Source: Massilia sp. R2A-15
GTDB lineage: Bacteria > Pseudomonadota > Gammaproteobacteria > Burkholderiales > Burkholderiaceae_D
NCBI RefSeq assembly: GCF_030704305.1
Contig: NZ_CP131935.1
Location: 1,674,001-1,738,000, forward strand
Reading direction: 5' to 3'
Length of the DNA: 64,000 bases
Shown here: piece by piece, positions 44,203 through 54,358 of the stretch
How the letters are laid out: every line of letters begins with the position of its first letter
Numbering within the stretch: the first letter of the stretch is position 1
Notes under the pieces: generated by a model
What the model saw: the letters and a program-made list of their open reading frames with translations, nothing else
Told to the model about the DNA's origin: nothing
Databases searched by the model: none
Program-made: the position numbers and the translations under genes

Positions 44203-45708
44203 TTACTTCACGCCGTGCATCAGCTTCTGGATTACGGGGGCGAGCAGCAGCAGGATGACGCCGCCGGCCATCAGCGACCAGAATCCGAAGGTGTAGCCGG
44301 ACAGGGCGGAGGCCACCGACATGCCTTCCTTGCCGCTGACATAGCTGGCGAAAATGCCCGACAGGTTGTTGCCGATGCCGGTCGAGAGGAACCAGCCTCC
44401 CATGCCCAGGCCGACGAGCCGGGTCGGCGCGAGCTTGGTCACCATCGACAGGCCGATCGGCGACAGGCACAGCTCACCCACCGACTGGATCCAGTAGACG
44501 GCGAACAGGGTCCAGAACGGGATTTTGCCGTTGGCGCCAACCAGCGCGGACAGGGCGTAGATCAACAGGCCGAAGGCCAGCGCGTTGAAGATGATGCCGA
44601 GGCCGAATTTGCGCGGGATCGACGGGTTCGCATCGCGGCGGCCCAGCACCACCCAGATCCACGCGATGATCGGCGCGCAGACGATGATGGCGACCGAGTT
44701 CACGCTCTGGAACCAGCCGGTTGGGAACACGAAGCTGCCCAGGTTGCGGTTGACGATCTTATCGGCCAGGAAGGTGAAGGAGCTGCCTGCCTGCTCGAAG
44801 AACATCCAGAAAAGGATATTGAAGAAGAAGATGATCAGCATTGCGATGGTCTTGTCGCGCACGACCTTGCCGCCGCGGATACCTTCGATCATCAGCATGA
44901 TGGCCAGGAGGACGAACAGAATCGACAAGACGATCTGCAGATTGCCGGCGCCAGCCTTCAGCAGGCCGTACATGACTGGGATGACGCACAAGCCGCCGAT
45001 GACCACCATCACCATGCGCATCGGATTTTGCGCTGCGCCTTCCGGGGCGCCGATGCCTTGCAGGGTCTTGCGGCCGATGGCGAACCACACCAGGCTGATG
45101 AGCATGCCGATGCCGGAGGCGAAGAACACTACTTTATAGGCGGGCATCTCCGGAGTGCCGAAGAAGTTCTGCGCGAGGATAGGCGTCAGGATCGGCGACA
45201 GGAAGGCGCCGGCATTGATACCCATGTAGAAAATGGTGAAGCCGGAATCGCGGCGGGTGTCGTTGATCGAATACAGCTTCCCGACCATGGTGGAGATGTT
45301 CGGTTTGAACAGTCCATTGCCGACGATGATGGTGGCCAGGCCCAGTTTAAAGATGTTCGGATCGGGAATGGTGATGGCGAACAGGCCGGCGGCCATGAAG
45401 ACCGCGCCGATCAGGATCGAACGCTGGTAGCCGATGACTTTGTCGGCGACGTAGCCGCCGAACACGGCGCCGGCGTACACCAGCGCGAGGTAGGAACCGT
45501 AGGTCAGGTTGGCGTCAGCCTCGCCGACGGAGGAGCCGCCGTAAAATTGGGTAACGATGTAGAGCACCAGTGCCCACCGGATGCCGTAGAACGCGAAGCG
45601 CTCCCAGAACTCGGTCATGAACAACATCCACAGCGGACTTGGGTGACCCATGATCTGCTTGAATTCCGGTATTACGACTTGCTGGCCTGGTGTAGCTGCA
45701 CCGCTCAT
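44203..45708 (-). CDS. Proton-dependent oligopeptide transporter (POT/PTR family)
   Basis: 501 residues with about 12-14 helices of the MFS fold. The POT proton-coupling motif is visible as TEFWERFAFYG (residues about 32-42), followed by YGSYLALVYAGAVFGGYVADK, and PTRLVGLGMGGWFLSTG later, typical of Dtp proteins. It imports di- and tripeptides. This is the third peptide transporter within about 10 kb. Confidence 0.92.
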   Translation of the reverse strand: MSGAATPGQQVVIPEFKQIMGHPSPLWMLFMTEFWERFAFYGIRWALVLYIVTQFYGGSSVGEADANLTYGSYLALVYAGAVFGGYVADKVIGYQRSILIGAVFMAAGLFAITIPDPNIFKLGLATIIVGNGLFKPNISTMVGKLYSINDTRRDSGFTIFYMGINAGAFLSPILTPILAQNFFGTPEMPAYKVVFFASGIGMLISLVWFAIGRKTLQGIGAPEGAAQNPMRMVMVVIGGLCVIPVMYGLLKAGAGNLQIVLSILFVLLAIMLMIEGIRGGKVVRDKTIAMLIIFFFNILFWMFFEQAGSSFTFLADKIVNRNLGSFVFPTGWFQSVNSVAIIVCAPIIAWIWVVLGRRDANPSIPRKFGLGIIFNALAFGLLIYALSALVGANGKIPFWTLFAVYWIQSVGELCLSPIGLSMVTKLAPTRLVGLGMGGWFLSTGIGNNLSGIFASYVSGKEGMSVASALSGYTFGFWSLMAGGVILLLLAPVIQKLMHGVK

Positions 45709-45985
45709 GCGGGTTTCTCCCGAATATAGTTATGAATGGATAAATCATATGAAAAATGCAGCGTGCCGCGGAGGGAAGAATGTGCCTCCTGAGCTCGCCG
45801 CCAATTCCAATAGGGCTGCATTCTAATGTAAATCGAGCACCGTCAGCGAATTTTTGCCAGATGTGTTATTTGGGCCGCATTTGGCGCGGCGCACCACTGC
45901 GATAATCTGCAACCCGCAGCCCGGCGAGTTGTCGTATATTGGCAGTGCAGGCTCGATTTCACAGAATCAGAAAAGGAAGTGCACC

Positions 45986-47359
45986 ATGGACCACCACGAC
46001 GTTGTCGATACCCTGATTTCGCCGGAAGGCCGGCTGGAAGTTTTGTCCAAAGCGGAAGTGGCCAAACTGCTCGATACCAGCCAGGGCGGCCTGTATCAGA
46101 TCTTTCGCAATTGCGCGCTCGCGGTGCTGAACTGCGGCAGCTCGATCGACGACGGCAAGGAACTGCTGGAACGGTATAAATCGTTCGATATCAGCATCGT
46201 CCAGCGCGAACGCGGGATCAAGCTCGATATCAAAAGCGCACCGGCGATCGCCTTCGTCGATGGCAAAATGATCAAGGGTATTCACGAGCACCTGTTTGCG
46301 GTGCTGCGCGATATTGTCTTCGTCAGCAACGAGGTGACCGACAACCCGAATTTCGACATGACCCGTTCGGACGGCATTACCGATTCGGTGTTTCATATCC
46401 TGCGCAATGCGAATGTGCTCAAACCGCAGCGCAATCCGAACCTGGTGGTGTGCTGGGGCGGCCATTCGATCAACCGCGTGGAATACAATTATTCGAAGGA
46501 GGTCGGCTACCAGATGGGGCTGCGCGACCTCGATATCTGCACCGGCTGTGGCCCGGGCGCGATGAAGGGGCCGATGAAGGGGGCCACCATAGGCCACGCG
46601 AAGCAGCGGCTGACCGGCGGGCGCTATCTCGGAATTTCGGAGCCGGGCATTATCGCGGCAGAATCGCCAAATCCGATCGTCAACGACCTGGTGATCATGC
46701 CCGATATCGAAAAGCGGCTGGAAGCGTTTGTCCGCACCGGCCACGGGATTATCGTATTTCCGGGCGGCGCCGGCACCGCGGAGGAGATTCTTTATATCCT
46801 CGGCATCCTGCTGCATCCGGATAACGCGGAGATTCCGTATCCGCTGATTTTTACCGGGCCGGAAACCGCGCGCGATTATTTCAGGCAGATCGATTCATTC
46901 ATCGGCACCACGCTTGGCGCCGCGGCGCAGAAGCGCTACAAGATCATCGTCGACGATCCGGAAGCGGTGGCGCGCGAAATGCAGATGGCAATCAAGGAAG
47001 TGCGCGAATTCCGCAAATCGCGCAGCGACGCGTATTACTTCAACTGGCTGCTGAAAATCGACCAGGAATTCCAGCGCCCATTCAAGCCGACGCATGAAAA
47101 CATGCGCAGCCTGAGCCTGCACAAGAATCAGGAAACACACCTGCTGGCGGCCAATTTGCGGCGCGCGTTTTCAGGCGTGGTCGCGGGTAACGTCAAGAAC
47201 GAGGGGATTCGCGCGATCGAGAAATATGGCCACTTCGAGATTCACGGCGATCCGGCGATCATGGGGCCGATGGATTCGCTGCTGTCGTCGTTCGTCGCGC
47301 AAAGCCGGATGAAACTGCCGGGCAAGACGTATGTGCCTTGCTATCGGGTGATACAGTAG
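45986..47359 (+). CDS. ppnN: Nucleotide 5'-monophosphate nucleosidase PpnN (YgdH)
   Basis: 457 residues from an ATG at 45986 behind AAGGAAG. Three domains: DUF4478 at the N-terminus, a central LOG/Rossmann domain with FPGGAGTAEEILYILG and GCGPGAMKGPMKG, and DUF3412 at the C-terminus. PpnN cleaves pyrimidine and purine monophosphates into base and ribose 5-phosphate and is activated by (p)ppGpp in E. coli. Confidence 0.94.
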   Translation: MDHHDVVDTLISPEGRLEVLSKAEVAKLLDTSQGGLYQIFRNCALAVLNCGSSIDDGKELLERYKSFDISIVQRERGIKLDIKSAPAIAFVDGKMIKGIHEHLFAVLRDIVFVSNEVTDNPNFDMTRSDGITDSVFHILRNANVLKPQRNPNLVVCWGGHSINRVEYNYSKEVGYQMGLRDLDICTGCGPGAMKGPMKGATIGHAKQRLTGGRYLGISEPGIIAAESPNPIVNDLVIMPDIEKRLEAFVRTGHGIIVFPGGAGTAEEILYILGILLHPDNAEIPYPLIFTGPETARDYFRQIDSFIGTTLGAAAQKRYKIIVDDPEAVAREMQMAIKEVREFRKSRSDAYYFNWLLKIDQEFQRPFKPTHENMRSLSLHKNQETHLLAANLRRAFSGVVAGNVKNEGIRAIEKYGHFEIHGDPAIMGPMDSLLSSFVAQSRMKLPGKTYVPCYRVIQ

Positions 47360-47440
47360 CGTTGCTGAGGTGGCTCAACGGCAGGCGCGGTTCAATCGTG
47401 CGGCCGTTGACGCCATGTTCGCGCCGCGCGAGCATAAGGG

Positions 47441-47704
47441 ATGAACTCAGATCCGCGCTCCGTTGAGGATGAACTGACGACCTTGAAGATCAATGTCGCC
47501 GTCATTCTTTCGAACTATGCGACGAAGTCCGACTTGCAAGGCCTACGCCTTGAACAGAAATCTGACTATCATGATCTCCGACTTCAAATCGAAGCACTGC
47601 GAGTCGAAATACACGATGCGTTTCGAAAGCAGACTTGGAAAATGATAGGGCTGGTCGCGGCGCTGGTCGCGGCCAGCCATGTCGCCACTCGATTCGGCTA
47701 CTAA
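47441..47704 (+). CDS. Small coiled-coil protein with C-terminal membrane anchor
   Basis: 87 residues. Residues about 10-60 are heptad-rich (LKINVAVILSNYATKSDLQGLRLEQ), then a membrane helix near the end (MIGLVAALVAASHVATRF). Hypothetical; the base composition is lower in GC than its surroundings. Its ribosome site is weak. It ends just before a family B repeat. Confidence 0.55.
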   Translation: MNSDPRSVEDELTTLKINVAVILSNYATKSDLQGLRLEQKSDYHDLRLQIEALRVEIHDAFRKQTWKMIGLVAALVAASHVATRFGY

Positions 47705-47716
47705 AAAATTCAAAAT

Positions 47717-47798
47717 GGGGTCAGGCCCGCAGGACCAGACCCCAAAGTCGCGAGCCCGGTGTCTGGTCCTGCGGAGCGACGGGGACGCCGAGTCACCA
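47717..47798. repeat. Family B composite doublet, copy B7
   Basis: Unit 47717-47743 is the standard palindrome in minus orientation. From about 47757 a second, variant copy (GTCTGGTCCTGCGGAGCGACG) ends in GGGGACGCCGAGTCACC, like the variant at 10849. It lies between the small coiled-coil gene and convergent lysS. Confidence 0.7.
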
Positions 47799-47814
47799 TC
47801 TTCTTATCAGCCGC

Positions 47815-49347
47815 TTAGTCTTCCTTGCGCAAGTGCGGGAACAGGATCACGTCGCGGATGTTCGGCGAGTCAGTAATCAGCATCATCAGGCGGTCGATGC
47901 CGATGCCGCAACCGCCGGCCGGCGGCATGCCGTATTCGAGCGCGCGGATGTAGTCGGCGTCGTAGTACATCGCCTCTTCATCGCCCGCATCCTTGGCCGC
48001 CACCTGCGCCAGGAAGCGCGCCGACTGGTCTTCCGCATCGTTCAGCTCCGAGAAGCCGTTGGCGATTTCGCGCCCGACGATGAACAGCTCGAAGCGTTCG
48101 GTGATGCCCGGCTCCGTGTCCGATGCGCGCGCCAGCGGCGACACTTCGGCAGGGTAGTCGATGATGAAGGTCGGCTCCCACAGCTGCGCTTCGGCAGTCT
48201 CTTCGAACAGCGACAGCTGCAGCGAACCCAGGCCCGACGTGGCGAACGGCTTGACGCCGAACTTGAGCAGCTCCGCCTTCAGGAATTCCATGTCGTGCAG
48301 CTGCTCGTTGGTGTAGTGCGGCGCGAACTTGTTGATCGCCTGGACGATCGTCATGCGGTGGAACGGCTTGGACAGGTCCAGCTCGCGACCGCCGTAGGTC
48401 AGCATCGCGGTGCCGTGCGCGTCGATCGCGGCCTGGCGGATTACCGCTTCGGTGAAGTTCATGATCCACTGGTAGTCGGTGTACGCCGCATAGAATTCCA
48501 TCATCGTGAATTCAGGATTGTGGCGCGGCGAGACGCCTTCGTTGCGGAAGTTGCGGTTCACTTCGAATACGCGATCGAAGCCGCCGACCACCAGGCGCTT
48601 GAGGTACAGCTCCGGCGCGATCCGCAGGAACATCTCCATGTCGAGCGCGTTGTGGTGCGTGATGAACGGCTTGGCCGCGGCGCCGCCCGGAATCGTGTGC
48701 AGCATCGGCGTTTCGACTTCCATGAAGTCGTTCTTCTCCATGAAGCGGCGGATCGACGACATCGCGGCGGTACGGGCCTTGAACACGCGGCGCGTCTCTT
48801 CGCTCATGATCAGGTCGACGTAGCGCTGGCGGTATTTGGTTTCCTGGTCGGCCAGGCCGTGGAATTTGTCCGGCAGCGGACGCAGCGACTTGGTGATCAG
48901 GCGCAGCTTGGTGACCTTGACCGTCAGCTCGTCGGTCTTGGTCTTGAATAGCGTGCCTTCGACGCCGAGGATGTCGCCCAGGTCGTAGTGGTGCAGCGCT
49001 TCCATCGCTTCGGCGCCGGTCAGGTCGAGCGTGGCGTAGATCTGGATGCGGCCGTCGGCGCGCGCGCCCGACGAATCCTGCAGCGTCGCGAACGCGGCCT
49101 TCTTGCCCGCTTCGCGCTTGAGCATCATGCGGCCGGCCAGCACCACGGCGACCGGATTGGCCTCGAGCTCTTCGCGCGACTTGCCGCCGAATTCGGCGTG
49201 CAGTTCGGACGCCTTGTGCTCGGGGCGGAAGTCGTTCGGGAAGGCGACGCCCTTGTCGCGCAGCGTGGCCAGCTTGGCGCGGCGCTCGGCCATGATCTTG
49301 TTTTCGTCAGCCGGCTGGGCGGCTTGGTCCTGGATATCCGTAGTCAT
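47815..49347 (-). CDS. lysS: Lysyl-tRNA synthetase (class II)
   Basis: 510 residues. An OB-fold anticodon domain ([24 protein letters not shown]) precedes the class II core with motif 2 [21 protein letters not shown] and motif 3 [16 protein letters not shown]. The ATG at 49347 is chosen over a 12-residue longer start. It charges tRNA-Lys. It lies beside prfB, a conserved neighbour in this lineage; a HAD phosphatase gene separates them. Confidence 0.97.
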   Translation of the reverse strand: MTTDIQDQAAQPADENKIMAERRAKLATLRDKGVAFPNDFRPEHKASELHAEFGGKSREELEANPVAVVLAGRMMLKREAGKKAAFATLQDSSGARADGRIQIYATLDLTGAEAMEALHHYDLGDILGVEGTLFKTKTDELTVKVTKLRLITKSLRPLPDKFHGLADQETKYRQRYVDLIMSEETRRVFKARTAAMSSIRRFMEKNDFMEVETPMLHTIPGGAAAKPFITHHNALDMEMFLRIAPELYLKRLVVGGFDRVFEVNRNFRNEGVSPRHNPEFTMMEFYAAYTDYQWIMNFTEAVIRQAAIDAHGTAMLTYGGRELDLSKPFHRMTIVQAINKFAPHYTNEQLHDMEFLKAELLKFGVKPFATSGLGSLQLSLFEETAEAQLWEPTFIIDYPAEVSPLARASDTEPGITERFELFIVGREIANGFSELNDAEDQSARFLAQVAAKDAGDEEAMYYDADYIRALEYGMPPAGGCGIGIDRLMMLITDSPNIRDVILFPHLRKED

Positions 49348-49372
49348 AATTGATGTTGTTGGTGTAGGTTGG

Positions 49373-50038
49373 TCAGGCGGCAAACAGCGCGTCGATGTCG
49401 AGCGCGGAAAAGTCGCTGGCGATGGCGATTACGTTGTCGAATTCGGCGAACGCCTCGGCAGGCAGGGTCGTGGTCAGCACCACGCAGCGCATGCCGGCGC
49501 GGCGCGCCGCTTCCACGCCCAGCGGCGCATCTTCGAACACGATGCAGTTGGCCGGGGCCACGCCGCAGCGTTCGGCGGCGAGCAGGAAGCCATCGGGATT
49601 CGGCTTGCCGCGCGCGACATCGGCGGCGCCGACGATGACGTCGAAATGGCGGCGCAGGTCGAGGCCATCGAGAGTGAACTCGATGTTCGCGGTCGGCGCC
49701 GCGGTGGCCACGGCCAGCACGACGCCTTGCTGCTTGGCGCGCGCGATCAGGTCGTCGAAACCGCCGACGGTCTTGCGGTGCGGACCGTACAGTTCGCGAT
49801 AAACGGATTCCTTCTCCTGGTTCAGCGCGACGACTTCGTGGTCTTCAAGGTGCTCGCCCATGTGGGCGCGGATGATCTCCTTGCCCTGCCGGCCGGCCGT
49901 GGTGCGGAAGAATTCCTCCTCATCGATCGACATGCCGCGCTGCTCGAAGAAGGTGATCCACGACTTCGTGTGGAACGCCATGTTGTCGACGATCGTGCCG
50001 TCCATGTCGAAGATGAATGCGCTTTTTTCGGTAGCCAT
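49373..50038 (-). CDS. HAD-IA phosphatase (beta-phosphoglucomutase-like)
   Basis: 221 residues. Motif [16 protein letters not shown], motif III region [28 protein letters not shown], and [18 protein letters not shown] for the C-terminal motif mark a HAD subfamily IA protein. The substrate is probably a sugar phosphate but is not determined. It is only 3 bases from the end of prfB, so the three genes prfB, HAD and lysS form one operon. Confidence 0.9.
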   Translation of the reverse strand: MATEKSAFIFDMDGTIVDNMAFHTKSWITFFEQRGMSIDEEEFFRTTAGRQGKEIIRAHMGEHLEDHEVVALNQEKESVYRELYGPHRKTVGGFDDLIARAKQQGVVLAVATAAPTANIEFTLDGLDLRRHFDVIVGAADVARGKPNPDGFLLAAERCGVAPANCIVFEDAPLGVEAARRAGMRCVVLTTTLPAEAFAEFDNVIAIASDFSALDIDALFAA

Positions 50039-50041
50039 CGC

Positions 50042-51146
50042 TTATACGCCTTGCTTGAGGGACGCCGAAATGAAGTCGTCCAGGTCGCCGTCCAGCACGT
50101 TCTTGGTATTGCCGGTCTCGAAGTTGGTGCGCAGGTCCTTGATGCGGGACTGGTCCAGCACGTACGAGCGGATCTGGTGGCCCCAGCCCACGTCGGTCTT
50201 CGAGTCTTCCAGCTTCTGCTGCTCGCTCATGCGCTTGCGCAGTTCTGCTTCGTACAGCTTCGCCTTGAGCATCTCCATCGCCTCGGCGCGGTTGCGGTGC
50301 TGGCTGCGGTCGTTCTGGCACTGCACCACGATGCCGGTCGGGCCGTGGGTCAGGCGCACCGCCGAATCGGTCTTGTTGATGTGCTGGCCGCCGGCGCCGG
50401 ACGCGCGGTAGGTGTCGACGCGGATGTCGGCCGGATTGACTTCGATCTCGATCGAATCGTCCACTTCCGGATACACGAACAGGCTGGTGAACGAGGTGTG
50501 GCGGCCGTTGGCCGAATCGAACGGCGACTTGCGCACCAGGCGGTGCACGCCGGTTTCGGTGCGCAGGTGGCCGTAGGCGTACTCGCCCTCGACCTTCAGC
50601 GTGGCGGTCTTGATGCCGGCAACCTCGCCGTCGGACTGTTCGAGGATCTCGACCTTGAAGCCCTTGCGCTCGCAATAGCGCAGGTACTGGCGCAGCAGCA
50701 TCGAGGCCCAGTCCTGGGCTTCGGTGCCGCCGGCGCCGGCCTGGATGTCGATGAAGCAGTTGTTGGCGTCAAGTTGGCCGCTGAACATGCGGCGGAACTC
50801 CATGCCCTCGATGACTTTCTGGATGGCGTCCGCGTCGGCGACGACCGCTTCGAGCGTGTCGTCGTCGTTCTCTTCGCGCGCCATTTCGAACAGGTCGTTC
50901 GCGTCCTTCAGGTCCGCGTCGGCCTTGATCAGGGTGTGCACGACGCCTTCGAGCGCCTTCTTCTCTTTGCCCAGGTCCTGGGCGCGCTTCGGATCGTTCC
51001 AGACGGTCGGATCTTCCAGCTCTTCGTTTACCTGCTCGAGCTTCTCGGACTTCTTATCGAAGTCAAAGATACCTCCGAAGTTCGGCTTCACGACTGGTCA
51101 GGTCGTTAAGCAGGGCGGAGAGGGCGTTGATGCGTTCAGCTTCCAT
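50042..51146 (-). CDS. prfB: Peptide chain release factor 2 with programmed +1 frameshift
   Basis: 367 residues when the frameshift is taken. The ATG at 51146 opens 27 codons ([20 protein letters not shown] onward) to an in-frame TGA at 51063-51065; slipping +1 on CTT continues as [12 protein letters not shown]. The main frame then carries the SPF stop-codon recognition tripeptide (VRKSPFDS) and the GGQ catalytic loop ([13 protein letters not shown]). RF2 recognises UGA and UAA. A tool that ignores the shift would start inside the main frame at 51091, from a GTG at the frameshift site. Upstream of the HAD and lysS genes on the same strand. Confidence 0.96.
51062..51077 (-). promoter_or_regulatory. 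Programmed +1 frameshift site in prfB
   Basis: CGGAGGTATCTTTGAC on the minus strand: a Shine-Dalgarno-like GGAGG, slippery CTT and the UGA stop followed by C, nearly identical to the E. coli site. When RF2 is scarce, UGA decoding is slow, the ribosome slips, and RF2 is made. Confidence 0.95.
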
Positions 51147-51273
51147 GATCGTGTCGGTCTTCTAGAATTGGTTGAATCGAACCTTCGATTATACCCCACC
51201 GCGCGCCAATCGCCTTGATCGCAGCGCCGCCGTTACCGTATGATGTTTGCGATCTGACCATCCGGACTGCCCC

Positions 51274-53274
51274 ATGAATCTTCGTTTCGCTTATCAAACC
51301 TGCATCGTTTTGACGCCGCTGCTGCTCGCGTCCTGCGCCACCGTGCATTCGCCAGTGACCGCCGGGGCGACTGCCACGCTGGCGGTGCTGGAGACCACCG
51401 ACGTTCACTCCAACGTGCTTGGATACGATTATTACAAGCTGGCGCCCGATCCGTCGTTCGGCCTCGATCGCACGGCGACGCTGATCAAGAAGGCGCGCGC
51501 GGAGTTCCCGAACACGCTGCTGCTCGATAACGGCGACACCATCCAGGGCACCGCGCTGGCCGACTACCAGGCCCTTGTCGCGCCGCTGCCATGTTCCGAA
51601 ACGCTGGCGGTGTACAAGGTGATGAACAAGCTGGGCGTGGAGGGCGGCGGCATCGGCAACCACGAATTCAACTACGGCCTGGGTTACCTGAGCCAGGTCA
51701 CCGGCAGCCAGTTCGACGTCGAAGGCCTCGATCCGGCCAAGCCGCGCTGCGCCGGACCGGCCTTCCCGCAAGTGCTGGCAAACGTCTACAGCACCAAGAC
51801 ACACAAGCAGCTGTTCGCGCCGTACCGGATCATCGCAAAGCAGGTCAGCGCGCTGGATGCGAGCGGCAAGCCGGTCACCGCGACGCTCAAGGTCGGCATC
51901 ATCGGATTCACCCCGCCGACCATCGTCGCGTGGGACAAGCGCTGGCTCGACGGGAAGGTCTACACGGAGGGAATCCGCGAGACGGCGATGAAGTACATCC
52001 CGCAGATGCGCGCCGAGGGCGCCGACGTGGTGATCGCGATTTCGCACGGCGGCCTGGATAACAGTCCCTACACGCCGGATATCGAAAACGGCAACTGGCA
52101 CCTGTCGCAGGTTCCCGGCATCGACGCCATGCTGATCGGGCATTCGCACCAGATCTTTCCGAACGCCGCCAGCACGGTTGCGCAGTTCAACCTGCCGGGC
52201 GTGGACAAGGCGCACGGCCTGGTCAACGGCGTGCCGACCACGATGGCGAACCTGTGGGGCAAGCACCTGGGCGTGATCGGGCTGCACCTGAAATACGACG
52301 GGGCGCACTGGGTAGTGGACAAGGGCCAGACGACGGTCGAGGCGCGCAGCGCGCAGTCGGCGGCGCCGGATCCGGAAATCGCGGCGCTGGTAGCCAACGA
52401 ACACCAGGCCACGATCGCATACGTGAAGACGCCGGTTGGGTCGAGCGCGTTTCGCATGTCGAGCTACTTCGCCGACGTTGGCGACGAATCGGCGATCGCG
52501 CCGGTGAACCACGCTCAGGCAGATTACGTGACGAAGTATGTGCAGGCGAACCTGCCGCAGTACGCGAAGCTGCCGGTGCTGTCGATGGCGTCGGCATTCA
52601 AGAGCGGTTCGGCCGGCGTCAGCGATTTCACCGACGTGCGCGCCGGCAGCCTGGCGCTGAACAACGCGGCGGACCTGTACCTGTATCCGAACACGCTGTA
52701 TGCGGTGAAGGTCGACGGCGCCGGCTTGAAAGCCTGGCTGGAACACGGCGCGGGACGCTTCAACACCATCGATCCGTCAAAGGCGGCGCCTCAGGAGCTG
52801 GTCAACCCATCTTTCCCGAGCTATAACTTCGATACGATTACGTCGGCTGACTTCAGCTACGAGATCGACATCACCCAGCCGCCCGGCAAGCGGGTCGGCA
52901 AGCTGGCTTACCGCGGCAAGCCGGTCGAATCGGGGCAGGAGTTCATCGTCGCCACCAACAACTACCGGGCCAGTGGCGGCGGGGGATTCCCTGGCCTCGA
53001 CGGCAGCAAGACCGTGTTCGCGTCGCCGGACACCAACCGCGAAGTGCTGATCAACTGGATCAAGGCGTCGAAACAACTGACGCTGGCCGCGCACGGGGCG
53101 CAGCGCAGCTGGCATTTTGCGAAGTTGAAGACGGCCGGCCCGGTGGTGTTTCATTCGGCGCCGGGGATGCTGGAGGTGGCGCGCCAGGCGGGGCTGGAGA
53201 ATGTGTCGCTGTTGCGCGCCGACGATGGCGGCGGCAAGGGGTATGCGCTGTACGCGGTGGATTTGTCGCGCTGA
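51274..53274 (+). CDS. cpdB: CpdB-like 2',3'-cyclic-nucleotide phosphodiesterase/3'-nucleotidase lipoprotein
   Basis: 666 residues. The signal ends in LLASC (Cys about 21), so the protein is lipid-anchored; E. coli CpdB is soluble and periplasmic. Metallophosphatase motifs are ETTDVHSNVLG, DNGDTIQGTAL, GNHEFNYG and GHSHQIFPN. The C-terminal 5'-nucleotidase domain holds ATNNYRASGGGGFPGLDG. It would scavenge extracellular nucleotides. Diverges from the prfB operon. Confidence 0.9.
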   Translation: MNLRFAYQTCIVLTPLLLASCATVHSPVTAGATATLAVLETTDVHSNVLGYDYYKLAPDPSFGLDRTATLIKKARAEFPNTLLLDNGDTIQGTALADYQALVAPLPCSETLAVYKVMNKLGVEGGGIGNHEFNYGLGYLSQVTGSQFDVEGLDPAKPRCAGPAFPQVLANVYSTKTHKQLFAPYRIIAKQVSALDASGKPVTATLKVGIIGFTPPTIVAWDKRWLDGKVYTEGIRETAMKYIPQMRAEGADVVIAISHGGLDNSPYTPDIENGNWHLSQVPGIDAMLIGHSHQIFPNAASTVAQFNLPGVDKAHGLVNGVPTTMANLWGKHLGVIGLHLKYDGAHWVVDKGQTTVEARSAQSAAPDPEIAALVANEHQATIAYVKTPVGSSAFRMSSYFADVGDESAIAPVNHAQADYVTKYVQANLPQYAKLPVLSMASAFKSGSAGVSDFTDVRAGSLALNNAADLYLYPNTLYAVKVDGAGLKAWLEHGAGRFNTIDPSKAAPQELVNPSFPSYNFDTITSADFSYEIDITQPPGKRVGKLAYRGKPVESGQEFIVATNNYRASGGGGFPGLDGSKTVFASPDTNREVLINWIKASKQLTLAAHGAQRSWHFAKLKTAGPVVFHSAPGMLEVARQAGLENVSLLRADDGGGKGYALYAVDLSR

Positions 53275-53285
53275 ACCGCAACGCC

Positions 53286-53327
53286 AGGGTCTGACTCCGC
53301 GGGGACTCGGCGTCCCCGTCAGACCCT
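53286..53327. repeat. Family B variant long palindrome, copy B8
   Basis: 42 bases: outer arms AGGGTCTGAC/GTCAGACCCT and inner arms GGGGAC/GTCCCC. It lies between the convergent cpdB and DUF2288 genes and should act as a strong bidirectional terminator hairpin. Confidence 0.75.
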
Positions 53328-53338
53328 GAACACCCGCG

Positions 53339-53659
53339 TCAGTTGAGCGTTTTGCGTTCCTGCTGAACCAGGATGAACGGGTGTACCACGGACGTCCATA
53401 GCTGGGCCTCTGCCTCGCCCCAGGCCAGGGCCTGTTCGTCGGTCACCTTGCCGATTTTCCCCTCGCCCATCCAGCGCGTGATGCTGTCCTTGTCGTCGTG
53501 CGAAATTCGCACCGCGACGTCGATCAGGTCGAGGTCGGGGCTGACGAATATCACCGATCCCTGCGCGAAATGGCGGGCCAGCTCGGCCCACGGCAGGCGC
53601 GCGGTTTCGCTGTTGATCTTGTTGTGCAGTTCGATGTCTTTGTCTGGATTGGTCTTCAT
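53339..53659 (-). CDS. DUF2288 family protein
   Basis: 106 residues. INSETARLPWAELARHFAQGSVIFVSPDLDLIDVAV and WMGEGKIGKVTDEQALAW match the short DUF2288 family, which has no known function. No signal peptide or membrane helix. It lies 16 bases after the RES toxin stop on the same strand. Confidence 0.85.
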   Translation of the reverse strand: MKTNPDKDIELHNKINSETARLPWAELARHFAQGSVIFVSPDLDLIDVAVRISHDDKDSITRWMGEGKIGKVTDEQALAWGEAEAQLWTSVVHPFILVQQERKTLN

Positions 53660-53675
53660 GGCGCTGTGGTAAAAG

Positions 53676-54356
53676 TCAGATGGACTCGACGACCGGAGTC
53701 GGCGAACCCGCCCATGTTAACCGATAGGCGCTGCCCTTGCGCACGTTGCCCACCAGCGCCGGCCGGAAGCAGGCCAGGTTGGTGCCCCCGGCGCGCCGCA
53801 CGCTGGGATAGATGATACCCATCGAGCCGCCCTCGAGCAGCTCTTCGGCCAGCGCCTGCGAGGCGATGTAGCTGTCGGGCGCCAGCGTTTTCGTGAAGTT
53901 GCGCGCGCCGCGCAGGTCGTGGAAGGTGCTGGTGAAGTCGGCCAGCATGGTCTGGTAGCTGACGCTGTCGTCGAAGCGGCCGATTTCCTGATACTCGACG
54001 GTCTTGTGGAAGGTGATCTCCGCTAGCGCGGTCTCCGGCTCGAAGGCGCAGTACCAGGCGCCGCGCTCGCCGTCGTTGAAGCGGCTGCCTTCCGGGCGGG
54101 GATAGGTGTACGCGGCATTGATGATGCGGAAATTGGGAACGCCGAACACCAGTTCATCGACGCCGATGCCGGGCAGGCCGCCGTATTCGCCGCGCAGGCG
54201 CTCGTTGGTGGCGTTATCGAGGTCGAACAGGTCGCGCAGCATGTCGTCGTCTTCGGCCAGCGGCGCCAGCACCGAGTCTTCCAGGTCGGCGAATCGCGAC
54301 GGGATCAGGCGGCAGGTGTCGAACTGGCGCAGCGGAGTCACCGGCAGGAGAGCCAA
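53676..54356 (-). CDS. RES domain toxin of a type II toxin-antitoxin pair
   Basis: 226 residues from a TTG at 54356, which lies 9 bases after GGAGG; no ATG fits. The RES core is visible as YPRPEGSRFNDGERGAWYCAFEPETALAE (Arg, Tyr and Glu) with a later conserved region FTKTLAPDSYIASQALAEELLEGGSMGIIYPSVR. Characterised RES toxins degrade cellular NAD+. It is translated from the same message as the antitoxin, whose stop lies 2 bases before it. Confidence 0.9.
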   Translation of the reverse strand: MALLPVTPLRQFDTCRLIPSRFADLEDSVLAPLAEDDDMLRDLFDLDNATNERLRGEYGGLPGIGVDELVFGVPNFRIINAAYTYPRPEGSRFNDGERGAWYCAFEPETALAEITFHKTVEYQEIGRFDDSVSYQTMLADFTSTFHDLRGARNFTKTLAPDSYIASQALAEELLEGGSMGIIYPSVRRAGGTNLACFRPALVGNVRKGSAYRLTWAGSPTPVVESI

Positions 54357-54358
54357 GG

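Noticed and set aside
47376..47409. CAACGGC/GCCGTTG inverted repeat after ppnN as a terminator
   Set aside because: The 20-base spacer and lack of a T run make it too weak to call.
50042..51091. Treating prfB as starting at 51091 (reading MKPNFGG)
   Set aside because: That start is a GTG inside the frameshift site; the conserved 27-codon leader and slippery CTTTGAC show the true start at 51146.
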